Part shown: positions 46,960 to 58,746 of the stretch, piece after piece
How positions within the stretch are numbered: the first letter of the stretch is position 1
How the letters are laid out: each line of letters starts with the position of its first letter
Source of the DNA: Kalaharituber pfeilii
Taxonomy: Eukaryota > Ascomycota > Pezizomycetes > Pezizales > Pezizaceae
Assembly: GCA_015179045.1 (NCBI GenBank)
Contig: WHUZ01000023.1
Span: 558,001 to 622,000, forward strand
Reading direction: 5' to 3'
Length of the DNA stretch: 64,000 bases
Translations under genes and position numbers: made by a program
Notes under the pieces: model-generated
Databases searched by the model: none
What the model saw: only the letters and a program-made list of their open reading frames with translations
Told to the model about the DNA's origin: nothing

Positions 46960-48290
46960 GAGAAAAGTACGGCGGCGGAGAAACGGTGGGGGAGACGAAG
47001 AAGAGATGGTGGGAGTGTTTGTGGGTAGGGGGACGGTAGGAGAGGTGACGGGAGAGGCGACAGGAGAGGCAGGGTTGGAGAGGCAGAGTTGGGAGCATTT
47101 TCAGTGAAGCCATATGCTGCTGCTGCCAAGAGGGGCTATCTTACCTGTCAATCCTTTTACCAACTGTGAAGATACAGGATGTGGAGGTGGTTAGGTGGAG
47201 ATGTGAGAGATGCAGGCGGGAGACGCAGTGGGAGAGGCCGTTTATGGGGTTGCCGGAGAGGGTACCGGAGCGGCCGTTGGCCAAGCGGTAGGAGAGGCTA
47301 GGGGTAGGCGAGGTGATAGTGGTATATGCGGAAGCACTAGGAGAGTCGGTGGAAGGTGATGTTTCGAGAAGCGGTGATTCGAAAGGCCGGAGGAGGACGG
47401 GTGGGGGCGAGAGAAGGGGCTATGGAACAGGCGACAGGTGAAGGGGGAAGGCGGAGGTAGAGGCGAAAGAGAAGAAGCTGTCGGCAAGGCTGTTGGGGAG
47501 ACTGTCGGAGCTGCGAGAGGCGGTAGGACAGACAGGCGAAGGGGAGGCGACAACAGATGCGAGAGGCGGAGACGGAGAAGGAATAAGACGGACTGTCGTA
47601 ATGGTAATGGTGGAGGCGCCAGAAGATGCGGGGAGAGAAGCCGCGACGAAAGACAGCGGCAGAGGGGCGGTGATGCAGGGGTGGTGGTAGAAACGGTGGT
47701 AGAGGCGACGGGGGAAGCCACCAAAGAGGCTGTTGGTGGGTCTGCTGGAGGGGGAGAACCTGCTGGAGGAGGATAGCCGCTAGCAGAGCCGTCGGGATGG
47801 TTGCTGAAGGGGCATCTGGGCGCGGTGGTGGAACGGGGTGGGAAGTAAGATTGGCCGGTGGGACTCGCTGGTAGGGCGCGGTGATGCGACGGCGAGGCGA
47901 TGAAGTTACTAGACGAGCATTGTCTAGGGACTCAGTATAAGACTACATCGAAGTGGCAGCTAGAGTGACTACTAGAATTGCTGCCCTAGCGCTGCTTGAG
48001 AGGGGGGTGCGATCGGAGGTTATGCTAAGCGACATGGTACTGCAGCTGTAAGGGGGGATGGGATTGAGAGGTGCCGGGAGAGGTGCGAGACGCTGCCGCT
48101 GTTGCTGAAGAGGGGTTGGAGGGGTTATCTTTTATCCTTATTTTTATTTTTGAGGCTTTAGAAAGACTGTCGGAGGGTTTGAGGGGGATTCGCAGAGAGG
48201 ATAGGAGCAGGGCTAGAAGGAGAGGTGGAAGAAGCCTGCGGACGAAGCTAAGAGGTCGAGCAATGTGACAATGCGATGCGACGATGCAAT
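46960..48290. repeat. G/A-rich degenerate 12-bp-period array
   Basis: The longest of these tracts (about 1.3 kb). Long ORFs on both strands are Pro/Ser/Leu- or Arg/Gly-rich low complexity and are not annotated as genes. Confidence 0.65.
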
Positions 48291-48349
48291 GCGACGGTGA
48301 GGGGAGTGGGACAGTGATGTGGGATGGGATAGTGGAATGGGTATAAGAG

Positions 48350-49246
48350 GAGATGGTGTTCCGGAATTTTGGAACTGACCCTATGCCTTGGGCGAAGGGG
48401 ATGCTGTTGTCTTTACCGATGGAGGGAACAACAATAGAATTGAGGGCCCCGGTTCAACTCTGAGCTGGGCAAGAGGGTTGTCCCGCATCTTATCTAATAA
48501 AATGGCCTGTAATATTGCTGTTGCATATGATTCAATTCTAGTGGAATCGGGGCAACTCGCTTTTAATATTTGCTTTTTCCATGTCGATAAGTACGGGTGT
48601 TCACTGACACCAGACGAGTGTTTCGCACGTTCCAACGGGTTCAGTCCCCCCATAATCGGGTACAATTCAGTAATGAACATTGCTGTATTGCGTCATATTG
48701 CTGGATGGTTCAAGCAGGCAACCCATAAACTCGGCACATAATGCTCTATCATTCAAACAAGCTACCCGATGCACTTGTGAATGGTTGAGCCGTGCGGGCA
48801 TTGGTGGAACAATATTGATGGATAGGTCGATCCCCATTGGCCAATCATGTCCATTGGCATTCGGTTGGTAACACAAACTGTGCTTTCCATGCATTGAGCC
48901 CTACCCCACTTGTTGGCTCCACTTGTTCCTCCCTACGGTCTCCCAGGAACAAACCGTCTGTCAAAACTCATACTCTCATATTGTGTATACCAGCTGTCTT
49001 CGGCACTTCCAACCTTTCTGTTTTCCCCTATCTCCGCTCACACACGGATTCGAAAACCCATACATAAACAAGTCATCAATGGCTCAACAACAAAACAACG
49101 ATACGCCTACAAATTCAGAGCATTGATTAAAAGAAAGACAAATAGAAAATAAAATAATAGCATGCAACTTCGCACCGAATCCACAACCTACAAGCCCCAT
49201 GTATCCACAATCCTTGTGTATCCATAATCCCCGTCTATCCACGAGT
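48350..49246. repeat. Diverged third copy of the 18.8/32.7-kb block and following repeat
   Basis: gaattgagggccccggttca, gattcaattctagtggaa and the cataatcgg segment occur in the order seen in copies A and B. 48915-49150 pairs with 35170-35450. Confidence 0.6.
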
Positions 49247-50085
49247 TGTTTACATTTTTGTTTTAAGAGAGAACAGGAACTCTTGCGTCGGAATTCACAA
49301 CCCAACTTAAGTCAGGCTTTCCTCCGCTGACTATTTCAGAGACCTGGCCTGTCCGGAACCACCACCAATCCCGCATGATAGCTACTAATTGCTTGGTTTT
49401 TTAAATGTCCTTTAAGTGAGATGTCCTCTCTCGATTCGGAAATAGTACCCCAGCTCAACCAGGCTTGCCTACGCAGACCAGATAATGGACCTGGCCTATC
49501 CGGAATCGCCCACCCACTCCACATCACACCCCTTCCATCCCCCTCCCATCGCCCAAGCCGATTCTTCTGACACCTAATGAGGAGCAGACTTCGCATCCAG
49601 ACCACACACCCTGGTCTGACTGATCCTCCCCTCCCTTTCCATCTCCCTTCACTTTTCCATTCTCTCTTCTTCACTCATACCAGCGCATCCTGAAGCCGAA
49701 GCCGAAGTCGAAGCCCGAAGCCGAAGCAGTTATTCCCCCCAAACGGTTCTTGATTTTTTTTTAATAAGAAATAGGGGACCTTGCTCTAGTCTCGTAACTA
49801 ACCTTGATCCTCACTTTTCTTTTTGCTTCTTTGAGAAGGAACAGCAACTCTTGCTTCGGAATCGACGCCCAACTCAGTCAGGTTTTTGCCGCTGACCATA
49901 GTAGACCCGGTCCATCTGATACATCTGGACCCCGTATACCCACAGCTTGCTTTTTTTTCTTGTTTTTGAGAGGTACATGCCTTCTAACTTTGGAATTCAC
50001 TTACAACTCAGCGAACCTTCCTCCGCCGGCATGTACTAGTAATAGACCTGGTCCCTCTGGAACTCACAGTCCCCGTGTATCATCA
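49247..50085. repeat. Degenerate module of about 120 bp, array 3 (four or more units)
   Basis: Units start near 49247, 49390, 49826 and 49947. Conserved order: T-run, gagag.gaacagcaactctt, gcttcggaat, cccaactcagtcagg, cctccgctgacc, tatagacctgg and tatacccacagctt. A partial unit lies at 49750. Confidence 0.6.
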
Positions 50086-50189
50086 ATCACTCAAGAGAAA
50101 GATCCCATAAGAATACAGAGCAGAATACCAGAAAAACAAAACAAATGAAGCAGCACCTCGGGCCAATCGACCTATACGAAGGAGAAAAG

Positions 50190-51070
50190 TGCAGGGACAG
50201 AGACCTGCGGCGAGGCAATTCGAGGAGCTGTTGGTCAGGGGTAGAGATGTGGGGGAGGTGGGAAAAGACGGTGGTTGGAGAGACGGTGGGAGGGAGGGGG
50301 TGGGCTGCTGGGAGGAGCTGTCGGAGATGCTATCGGTGAAGCTGCGGAGCAGTTATTTGAGGTACGAGCTGCGGTGGAGGGCGGTAGGAGAGGCAAATGT
50401 GACGGGCTATCAGAGGGAATGTGGAAAGAAAAAATTACCAAGTTAGACGCAGTGTGCAGTCAGATGTTCCCATACGTGTTCCTGTGTTAGCCCCTTCGAA
50501 TTTACTGCGAACCCAATATCGAACAGCCCACAGTGATGATTGCCTCAGATAATTGGTCCCAAGATGCTGTCCGTATGGGTTCCATGGTCTGCGCCATTCC
50601 CCTAAGGGGGACGATCCCAAACTTGTTCAGGCAATGCTGATTAACCTCTCTACCCTGCTCTGGGGGTAAGCTTAGCGCTGAGGATTTTAAAGGAAGGATG
50701 CTTGATTATCATTCTTATGCCTGGCTCAATGATCCTGTTGCCTCCGACGCCTTCGCATGGTTCGGTCCGCCAGTTCCCAAACCTATACCCTGCTGTTCGG
50801 CATCCCGTTACTCGGAGGCTTGCGGAGAGGCTGTCAGCCAGGAGGCGGAAATGCTGTGTAGAGCCGATGAGGAAGGCTACTGAAGGAGTTGCTGCAGGGG
50901 GCTATCGGAGTGACTTCTGGAGAGGCTGTTGAGGGGTTGGTCGGGGAGAAAGAGGAACTGTTGAAGGCGCCGCCGGGGCGGCTGCTGGAGGAGGGAGTGC
51001 GATTGAGAGCCTCTGGGATGGTGGGGGTTGGAAGGGGGTGATGTGAGATGTTATTGCGGCTGCTGGAGGA
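50190..51070. repeat. G/A-rich degenerate 12-bp-period array, interrupted
   Basis: G/A-rich blocks at 50190-50410 and 50810-51070 (ggctgctggaggaggg, gaggctgttgagg) are separated by about 400 bp of ordinary sequence without a supported gene. Confidence 0.55.
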
Positions 51071-52007
51071 TGGGGTAGAGCTGCTGGAGCGGTGGTGAAT
51101 TCAAGAGGATGGAGTCTTCTTCCCTCTCCTCATTGTCCGTATGCAGCTTTGCTGGATATTCTCCTACCAAGACCCTCTCTTTTGGCATCGGAGCAGCGTT
51201 TCTACGATGTGGTAGGTGCGGTGGCACCCGATTGTTGAATCAGCGATGTAAGGAAGTCACATGGGGCCGAAGATACATGAAAGACATCGAGGACGACGTT
51301 GGAGGATCATGTCGTTACTCACATCTCGATTTTTCTTTTTCTGCACAGTTGTCTTTGCCCACGTCGTCTTTGTAAATATATGGATCTCTAATCAGTCAAC
51401 TCTCTTCCCGTTGCCGAATATCACTCCCTACCTTGCATGTGTACGGTCCTCACTGACGACACGCTGAGCTGCTTATGCCTACCTCTAGCAATTCCATTGC
51501 TTGCTCCGAAGCTTCACTACATATCCCGACCAATTATGTGAATTTGTCTTGCTCGCCAGGAGTATCTCTAAGGAGCGTTGATTTTAGCTCCGGTAACGTT
51601 GGTTCTTCTCATGCTGGCTTACACCGGAGAAGATTAATGACTTTGCTCCGGTGGCTTTGGCGCCGGAGTTAGGAAGCCACCCTTTCGGTAATGTTACCTT
51701 CTTCCCTCCGCGTAATTATTGGGTCGCTCCAAGAGAGTATAAGTAGGGGAAATTCCCTGCTGGAGGGTGGACATCGCCCCTCCCTGTCCTGCGCCTGCTG
51801 CACCTCCCATTGTGACATGGGTGAAGTGATCTACCTAACAGCCCTCCATCCCTTCCGCTATTCTCCCTTTGTGAATCGCCACTGTTGCTGGTGCTGCTGC
51901 AATCAGCATCAACACTGTATCAGACTCACTGGCATCCTTTTGGGCACATCATCCCACATCACCAGCTCTCACCACCTTGGTTCTCAACCAGCTACTTTTC
52001 ATTATTG
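51071..52007. other. 3'-side flank of NLR-C locus, paralogous to 36.7-38.2 kb
   Basis: 51100-52000 aligns in patches with the NLR-B 3' flank. Small ORFs (51109-51375, 51691-52071) are not preserved in the paralogue. Confidence 0.45.
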
Positions 52008-52073
52008 TTTTTTTTTTTTTTTTTTTTTTTTTTCATACTCACGTAACTCCGCTTGCAGCTGTTCGCCATGACA
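52008..52073 (-). mobile_element. LINE-tail retroposon near NLR-C 3' end
   Basis: About 27 T are followed by catactcacgtaactccgct tgcagctg ... gccatgacaggg, the same tail family as at 2429, 44137 and 62639. The paralogous place at 38185-38205 (gtttaattgtattgatgg) lacks it. The target duplication is not clear. Confidence 0.75.
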
Positions 52074-52437
52074 GGGAATTGTATTGATTACTAGTGACAT
52101 AAGTTCGACATAGGATAGCTCCTCATCTAGGTAGACTTGTCGTTAACAAGGCGGATCTGAGATAGGTAAAAACTATATTTGGGAAAGCTGGATCACGGAT
52201 CTTCTACACACGATATATAAGGCAACAGGGTGTAAATAGATGTACGAAGAGCTACGTATGACAGTTCACAGAACTATAAATTGCCAGAAGTACAGCATAC
52301 ATAAGTGAACGGAAAACAATGTCAGGGGTGGTGAACTGAGCTAATTGCTCTGGGTACAAAATTGAAAAAAGATATTGCAAAACAAGCAGTGAAAATAAAT
52401 CAGAAAGTGTTGACGTGATCAATGAGGTTTGTGGTAT

Positions 52438-55400
52438 TTATTGCAAAAATTTGTGACTTGCGGCAGATTTCCCAGTGTCCACTTGTTCCTTAGGCTCGTT
52501 TAGATATGATTCCACCAGTAGTTCTGCCATTTCCTGATGCCCAGACTCTACCGCCACAGCAATTGAACAAGTGACATTTGTATTGGCTTTCTTGCCAGGT
52601 GTTGAGATATTGTAGGGTAGCTCATCAAAGCCATGGTTTGAACGGCACTTTTCATGTCCCACTATAGCATTGTGCGCCAACAGGACTTTCACAATCCCAA
52701 GAGTATCTAGCTTTTGTGACCTAAATCCTCGAACTGCATGCAAAAGGGCTGTCCGCCCTTTGTCATCGGGCCGGTTGGCCTCAACTCCTGCTGCAAGAAG
52801 CTGATTCACAACCCCAATATGGCCTCCTGCTACAGCATAGTGCAAGGGTGTCCAATCTTCGTGATCGCCTCTGTTGACCTTCACTCCTGCTTCTAGGAGC
52901 TGCTTTACAACCTCAATGTGGCCAGCTGCTGCAGCGTGGTGCAAGGGTGTCCAATCTTTGTGATCACGTCTGTTGACCTCCACTCCTGCTTCTAGGAACT
53001 GCTTTATAACCTTGATGTGGCCTCCTGCTGCAGCGTAGTGCAAGGGTGTCTGATCTTGTTCATTGCCCCTGTTAACCTCCGCTCCTGCTTCGAGGAGCTG
53101 CTTTACAACCTCAATGTAGCCTTCTGCTGCCGCCAGGTGCAAGGGTGTATACCCTCTTCTGTTGACGTCAGCTCCTCCTTCTAGAAGCTTCTTCACAATT
53201 TCAATGTGGCCAGCTGCTGTAGCGTAGTGCAAGGGTGTCCAATCTTTACTATCGCCTCTGTTGACCTCCGCTCCTGCTTCCAGGAGCCTCTCCACAACCT
53301 CGATGTGGCCTTCTGCTGCCGCCAGGTGCAAGGGTGACCGTGTATACCCTCTTCTGTTGACTTCAGCTCCTCCTTCTAGAAGCTTCTTCACAATTTCAAT
53401 GTGGCCAGCTGCTGTAGCGTAGTGCAAGGGTGTCCAATCTTTACTATCGCCTCTGTTGACCTCCGCTCCTGCTTCCAGGAGCCTCTCCACAACCTCGATG
53501 TGGCCTCCTGCTGCAGCTAGGTGCAAGGGTATATCTCCAGATTTGTCGGCTCTGTTGACCTTGGCTCCTTCTGCTAGGAGCTCCTTTACAACCTCAACAT
53601 AGCCGCGTTGTGCTGCCCAGTACAAGGGTTCATTCCAGATGCGTCGTGCTGTCCAGTAAAAGGGTTCATCCCAATCTATCTTGATACGTGTCTCTTGGAG
53701 TCGTTTCCATACCTCCACTTGCCCATTTCGGGCTGCTTCATCCAATGCCTTAGAAAGTGTTTTAAGTAAAAAATTTTCTCTTGCTAGGATGTAATTGATG
53801 CTTTTCACTTGTCCAGCATTTGCAGCTGTTATTAGTAAGGAACTCCAATCCACGGGAGCTCCAGCAAGCACTAGTCGATCAAAGATCAATAGATGACCTC
53901 CAGCACAAGCAGAATGTAGTGCATTGCTGAGATATTCTGGATTGTAACCAAGCTCTGCCCCCACTTGCAATATGTGTTCGACAGTTCTGAGATGACCCCT
54001 TGCAGATGCGGCCATGAGAGCTGTTTGTTTTTCTCCTGTTTCATGCAAGTGAAATTCAAAATCCAACTGCGAGCCTTCGCTGAGGTAGAAGTTGACAAGA
54101 TAAGGGTATCCAAGTGCAGCAGCGACTAGCAGAGGCATCTCTGAAACATAGCATTCATATTTTGTACCAACAGAAGCATGGAAAAGGAAAGTTTCCACAT
54201 ACTGAGCCGGGGAAACACCCTCTGAGGATACCTCCTGAAATGTCAGTTGAACTAGGGCCTCATGGGAGTTCTGAACTGCCCATTTGAAGCGCTCATGATG
54301 AGGATCAGCTATCGTTGATGAATGTGATGCCCATGGGAGGTTGATCATGTCAAGGCAATCAAGAACCAAGTTTCTGAACCACGTCAAATATGGTGTCTTA
54401 GCTGTGGAAGATATACACGTTATTGGTAGACTGCAGCAATGGCTGAGCCAGTACTCAGTAACATACTCGAATAAAGTAGACTTGTGCATATGAGACGTAG
54501 CTGCATCTGAGTCCGTATTCCCCTTTCGGTTGAACATCTTCAAGTTGGCCTGAGTGGGAACATGTTCTTCCAAGGGTTGTGCAAGAGCATAACGGCAGGC
54601 TGCAGTTGCAACCCAGTTTGACCGCAGCTCTATTGGAATCCAGTTGGATACCGGCATTGAGAGTACCGATGGTTTTGGCCTTGGTATCGATTCAGCAGTA
54701 TCCAGGACAACCTGAGCTCGAAGGTCTTGGAAATGCAAGTATTGTAGACATCTTTGCGCCAGGTGTAGTTCTGTAGCGTGTGGTTCAATTCGAAATACCT
54801 CAAGTGGTGCTGGCATTTTGTACGTGCATAGAAATGTTACAACAGTGGAATGTATGAACCGAACAATTGATGAATCATGGACTGGCCCTTCTATTACTAA
54901 AAGATTTCCACAGGCCTCAATAACCTTGTCCAGATTTGCCGGAATACGATCTAGTCCTTGCATTCGTGTTCTATCATCATCCGTGATCACAACTGCTTCG
55001 ACGAGCTCACGTAGTGATAACCGCCTCCTTGCCATGGTAATCCACCGGAATGCCTCTACGGCAATATCCTTGTTACGTTCCCTGATAATGCGTTCAAGTA
55101 TCCTGATGTATGTCTCATCTAGATTGCGTGGCAGTGACCGTAAGGCCTTCCGGATCTCCTCATCATTGAGCTTGCTGCAGATATCATGTATCTGTAGGTA
55201 AACCCACAGGAACCTGAGATGTTACTGTCAGGTACTTGCATATGAACTACTTGAAACCCAGCGATAGATCATGTACTTACATTCCTTCAACACCAGTCAT
55301 CAAAGCCTGCTTAATATCCTTCACAATGGCTGGATTCTGGACTTGTAATCTCCCATCCTTTAAACGCTGATCCAATGATGCATCAATATATCCCTCAATC

Positions 55401-57395
55401 TCAGGGCGAAACTTCACATCATCAAGTGAAATTGAGACAGCATTTGTGAGGTTTCTGATAAGATAAACATCTTTGCGGCTTGAAATGTAGACTTTGATAC
55501 AACGTGATATGCTCAACAACTTATTTAGTAATTCAAGTAGCTGTGCTTGGATGTCATTGTGACATTCATCCATCCCATCAAGGATGACATAAATGTGATT
55601 GGGAAGTCTGCAAGTACGAATCAAGAGGTCTTGCCAGTGATGTGTAGAGGGAATGTGGTTGTATTGATCGAAGAACTGCACCAAATTTTCTTCGAATTCT
55701 GTGGAACCATAAAACACTGAGAGTATTTGCTTGATCAAGCTTCTTATAATTTCCTCAAAGTTGAGTGAACGAGGGTCAGAGAAAGTACAGAAAAAGTATC
55801 CAATGAACATTTTTCTAGATCCACTGTTGATTTGCGGGGCATATGCATCTAGGAGGTGCTTCACAACAGCGGTTGATAAAACCGATTTTCCTGATCCCGC
55901 TGTGGTGACGAATAGACAATATAGAGGAAGCAGTTAGTGAGTGCTTGCCTATACATGAACCTGGTTAAAAATGTACATACGTATTCCATAGCACCAGAGT
56001 ACAGAAGAGCAGCTAGATTGTACCCATTCTCTGTATTCGCTCATCTCGAACAACCATTCACCAGTACGTGGATGGCTGACTTTTGCAAAATCTAAGAATG
56101 TTGCCGTATGATTATAATCAGATATCTGTTTCAGTAGCCTTCGGCGTTCCTCAACTATGCAATGCGTTTCATTAGTTTGACTTCTTAGGCTCAGGGACAG
56201 GAATTGAAAGCTGGTTAACGTACGATTTTGCTGCGCCTTCTGCTTTAGTTCTAATTGCAACAATTTGTTGTCGACTTTCTTCCATTGTTGCAACTGATGT
56301 TTTGCATTCCCTGAAGTACACGGGTAAGAACATTAAGATTTCCGCATAATCTACTTGTATCCAGGTGAAGTATATTGGTCGGCTTACCTTTTGCATTTGC
56401 CTCGAGTCTCAGCCTCCATTGCCTGTTACCAGTCCATTCCTGTACCTCTTCTTCTCTGTGTGATTCCCAATTGACATTAAAAAGCATCTGCTGCTGCCTC
56501 GCCTTTCTTGCCGCATCCTCCCTGGCCAGAATAATTTGGTAATCTACGATCTTCTGCTGGATCGTGAGTGTTTTCTCCAGATCTTGCAGTTCATTCTGCA
56601 ACGGCTGCAAGAGTGCTCTAAGTATCATTGAGGTGCCTACGCATTTCATCAGCAAGATTCTAGCATCATCACTTGTTGAATCTCGAGGTTAATATTTTCT
56701 AACTTACTCGACTTGCGTAAAAAATTAAGAGCACTTGTACAGAATTCTACTGTCACGGCATAGTACTGAAAGATGGCATCCTGAAGGCCCTGGTAGCTTG
56801 GCCACAAATCCTGAAATTCCTTGAATACAGGACATATCATCCCCAGTTTTTCAAGTAAATCGGTAAGAGAGCTGAAGAATCGAATGTAATTTTGGGCTGT
56901 CTGTTCCAGCATGTCATGACAGTATTAGATCACGTAATCTGCTTCCGTATATGGTGTAACATGGAATAGACCCAAAGAGGTCCATTGACTTGTCAGGTGC
57001 GCAGCAATTCATACCAGTAACAAAATCTTCACACTCCCCCACACCAAGGCCGAAATACATGGACTGTGCTGAATCATAGTATCCACAATTCCGGAGAATT
57101 GCTGGACTGATTGTAAGAAAGTTTCACAGCATTTGATTTTCTTCTCTGAAACTCTTGCATCCTTCAGGGCTTTTGTCAGTTCTAAAATGTTGGCTGGGTT
57201 TCCAGTTTGGCCCAATGTGTGTTGCTGCTGAGGTGATAGCGACTTGCTGAATGTATCAACAGCATTAATTAAGTTCTGCCGCCCACTACAAGGAATAATT
57301 ATCAGCATCCGAATAACATAGCCAGCAAACTCCAGTGACTTTAAATGCGCAACTTACATGTCTCGTGGAACTTGGGGGCCAGGATGCTGAGCCAT
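52438..57395 (-). CDS. NLR-C: NACHT-ankyrin STAND protein, 1,468 aa, eight exons
   Basis: Spliced model (minus): 57358-57395, 57015-57285, 56708-56900, 56388-56636, 56224-56310, 55981-56154, 55281-55899, 52438-55213. The sum is 4,407 nt, phases agree, no internal stop. Exons 1-7 have exactly the lengths of NLR-A. MAQHPGPQ starts the helical N-terminal domain (ISALVWGSVKILLL ... FKEFQDLWPSYQGLQDAIFQ). A coiled coil follows, then NACHT with Walker A GIPGSGKS split by intron 6 and a Walker B-like block (VILDGMDE). The GMFLW joint and a winged-helix-like region come next. Nine canonical ankyrin units lie at about 1069-1360, some of 31-32 residues, with a capping unit. The role is presumably intracellular sensing, as for other fungal STAND proteins; the ligand is unknown. 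Intron 5 is 69 nt and in frame without a stop, so retention would only add 23 residues. Confidence 0.9.
53145..53534 (-). repeat. 195-bp tandem duplication of two ankyrin units in NLR-C
   Basis: Blocks offset by 195 bp are almost identical over their whole length. They encode HIEVVERLLEAGAEVNRGDS plus KDWTPLHYATAAGHIEIVKK and the following LLEGGA-VNRRGY twice. The length is a multiple of three, so the frame is kept. Confidence 0.9.
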
Positions 57396-57671
57396 TTCGA
57401 GTGGCAGGGGGTTGTTGTTTATGCTTGGCTATTCTGTTGAGCTTTTGGAGCCCGATGGGTATCTGTATGCCGAATTCGAAAACAGGAGTTGCGTCGGAGC
57501 CTAGATGCTATAGAGTCCAAGGTTAAACACTTAGGATACAGACGTGTCATCTGTGGAGGGAAGTGGGCATGTACTACTAGCCGAAAAAATAAGTATCCGG
57601 ACAGGCGACCAATACATGTTATGCGCTATGCAGTTTTGGTACAAACTAGCGTATTTTTGTATGGTAGGCTC

Positions 57672-57781
57672 CTTAGACCAGTCCAAATTTCATGATAGCG
57701 TCCAATTTTTATTATGTCAGAAGTATCTTAGACCAGTCCACATTTCATGATAGCGTCCAATTTTTATTATGTCAGAAGTAT
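57672..57781. repeat. 55-bp tandem duplication
   Basis: Two units beginning cttagaccagtcca and ending gtcagaagtat (57672-57726 and 57727-57781) differ at one base. The second contains the start of the TIR described next. Confidence 0.9.
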
Positions 57782-58746
57782 CGGGACAGCTGACATAATG
57801 AATTTGGGTCTTCTCCGCAATTCTGGAGACCCCCTATCATACAGCAGCAGAATACCCATATCATACAGCAGCAGAATAAATGCAAGAACAAGGTAATATA
57901 TACTAGGACGGCAGGCAAAAAATGTCTGGGTAAAGACTCAGGGATCATACTAAGTAAGATACTAATATTCTTGTAGGTGCTAAAAAAACCCCCCTGGAAA
58001 AGAACAGCCATTGTGGCCTACATTGAGGTATTCGCATACCAAATAGCTGAAATCAACATGCACTGACATCATTGAGAATGGAGGTTTTGAGAGCTTCACA
58101 TATGCATCAGCTACAAATCTGAAGTTGTAATGAAGTGCAGATGAGAGTACTGCAACTGGAGGTAGGTCACTACTGCTTGTTTTCACTGCTATTGTAGTGC
58201 TCTTCTGTAGCCTGTTCCAGAGGCTTTTCTGGAAGTTTTTGCGGAGGCTGTTCTAGAGGCTGTTCCGGAGGCTGTTCCGGAGGCTATTCCGGATGCTGTT
58301 TGAGTAGCTGTTGACATGCTACGAGCAGCTGTTCGAGCAGCTGTTTAAGAGGGTGTTCCGGAGGCTGTTCAGAGGCTGTTCCGGAGGTCGTACCGGAGGT
58401 CGTTCCGGAGGCTACTTTCCAGGCCGTTTCGGAGGCTGTTTCGGGCGCTGTTTCGGAGGTTGTTTCGGAGGTTGTTTGAGCTCGAACAGCCTCTTAAACA
58501 GTATTTCAATGGTCTCTGGAAAAGCCCTGAAGATCTTAGGATCTATCAGAATAGTAAGTTTTGATCATTATAATGCCTGAACCTGTACTTATTCGTAGTT
58601 GCCTGTAGTGCCATTTTCATATTCCTAGTAAAGGACCTACATCTATTTGCCTTGTCCTCATACGTAGGTATAGGACTGTTGGTGTTGCAAGTCCCAAATT
58701 CGTTATATCAGCTGTCCGGATACTTCTGACATAATAAAATTGGACA
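57755..58746. mobile_element. Element of about 1 kb with 54-bp inverted repeats, mariner-like ends
   Basis: 57755-57808 and 58693-58746 are inverted repeats. They carry attatgtcagaagtat, then c/gggacagctga, then aatttggg. The aagtatccggacag core recalls Tc1/mariner termini and also occurs at 57591. No transposase ORF was found inside. Confidence 0.65.
58205..58495. repeat. 12-bp-period array (ggaggctgttcc)
   Basis: About 20 degenerate units inside the TIR element. In one plus-strand frame this reads (EAVP)-like. Similar in period and core to the G/A-rich arrays elsewhere in the window. Confidence 0.75.

Noticed and set aside
47242..47724. 160-codon minus-strand ORF
   Set aside because: Pro/Ser/Leu low complexity, simply the complement of the 12-bp G/A array.
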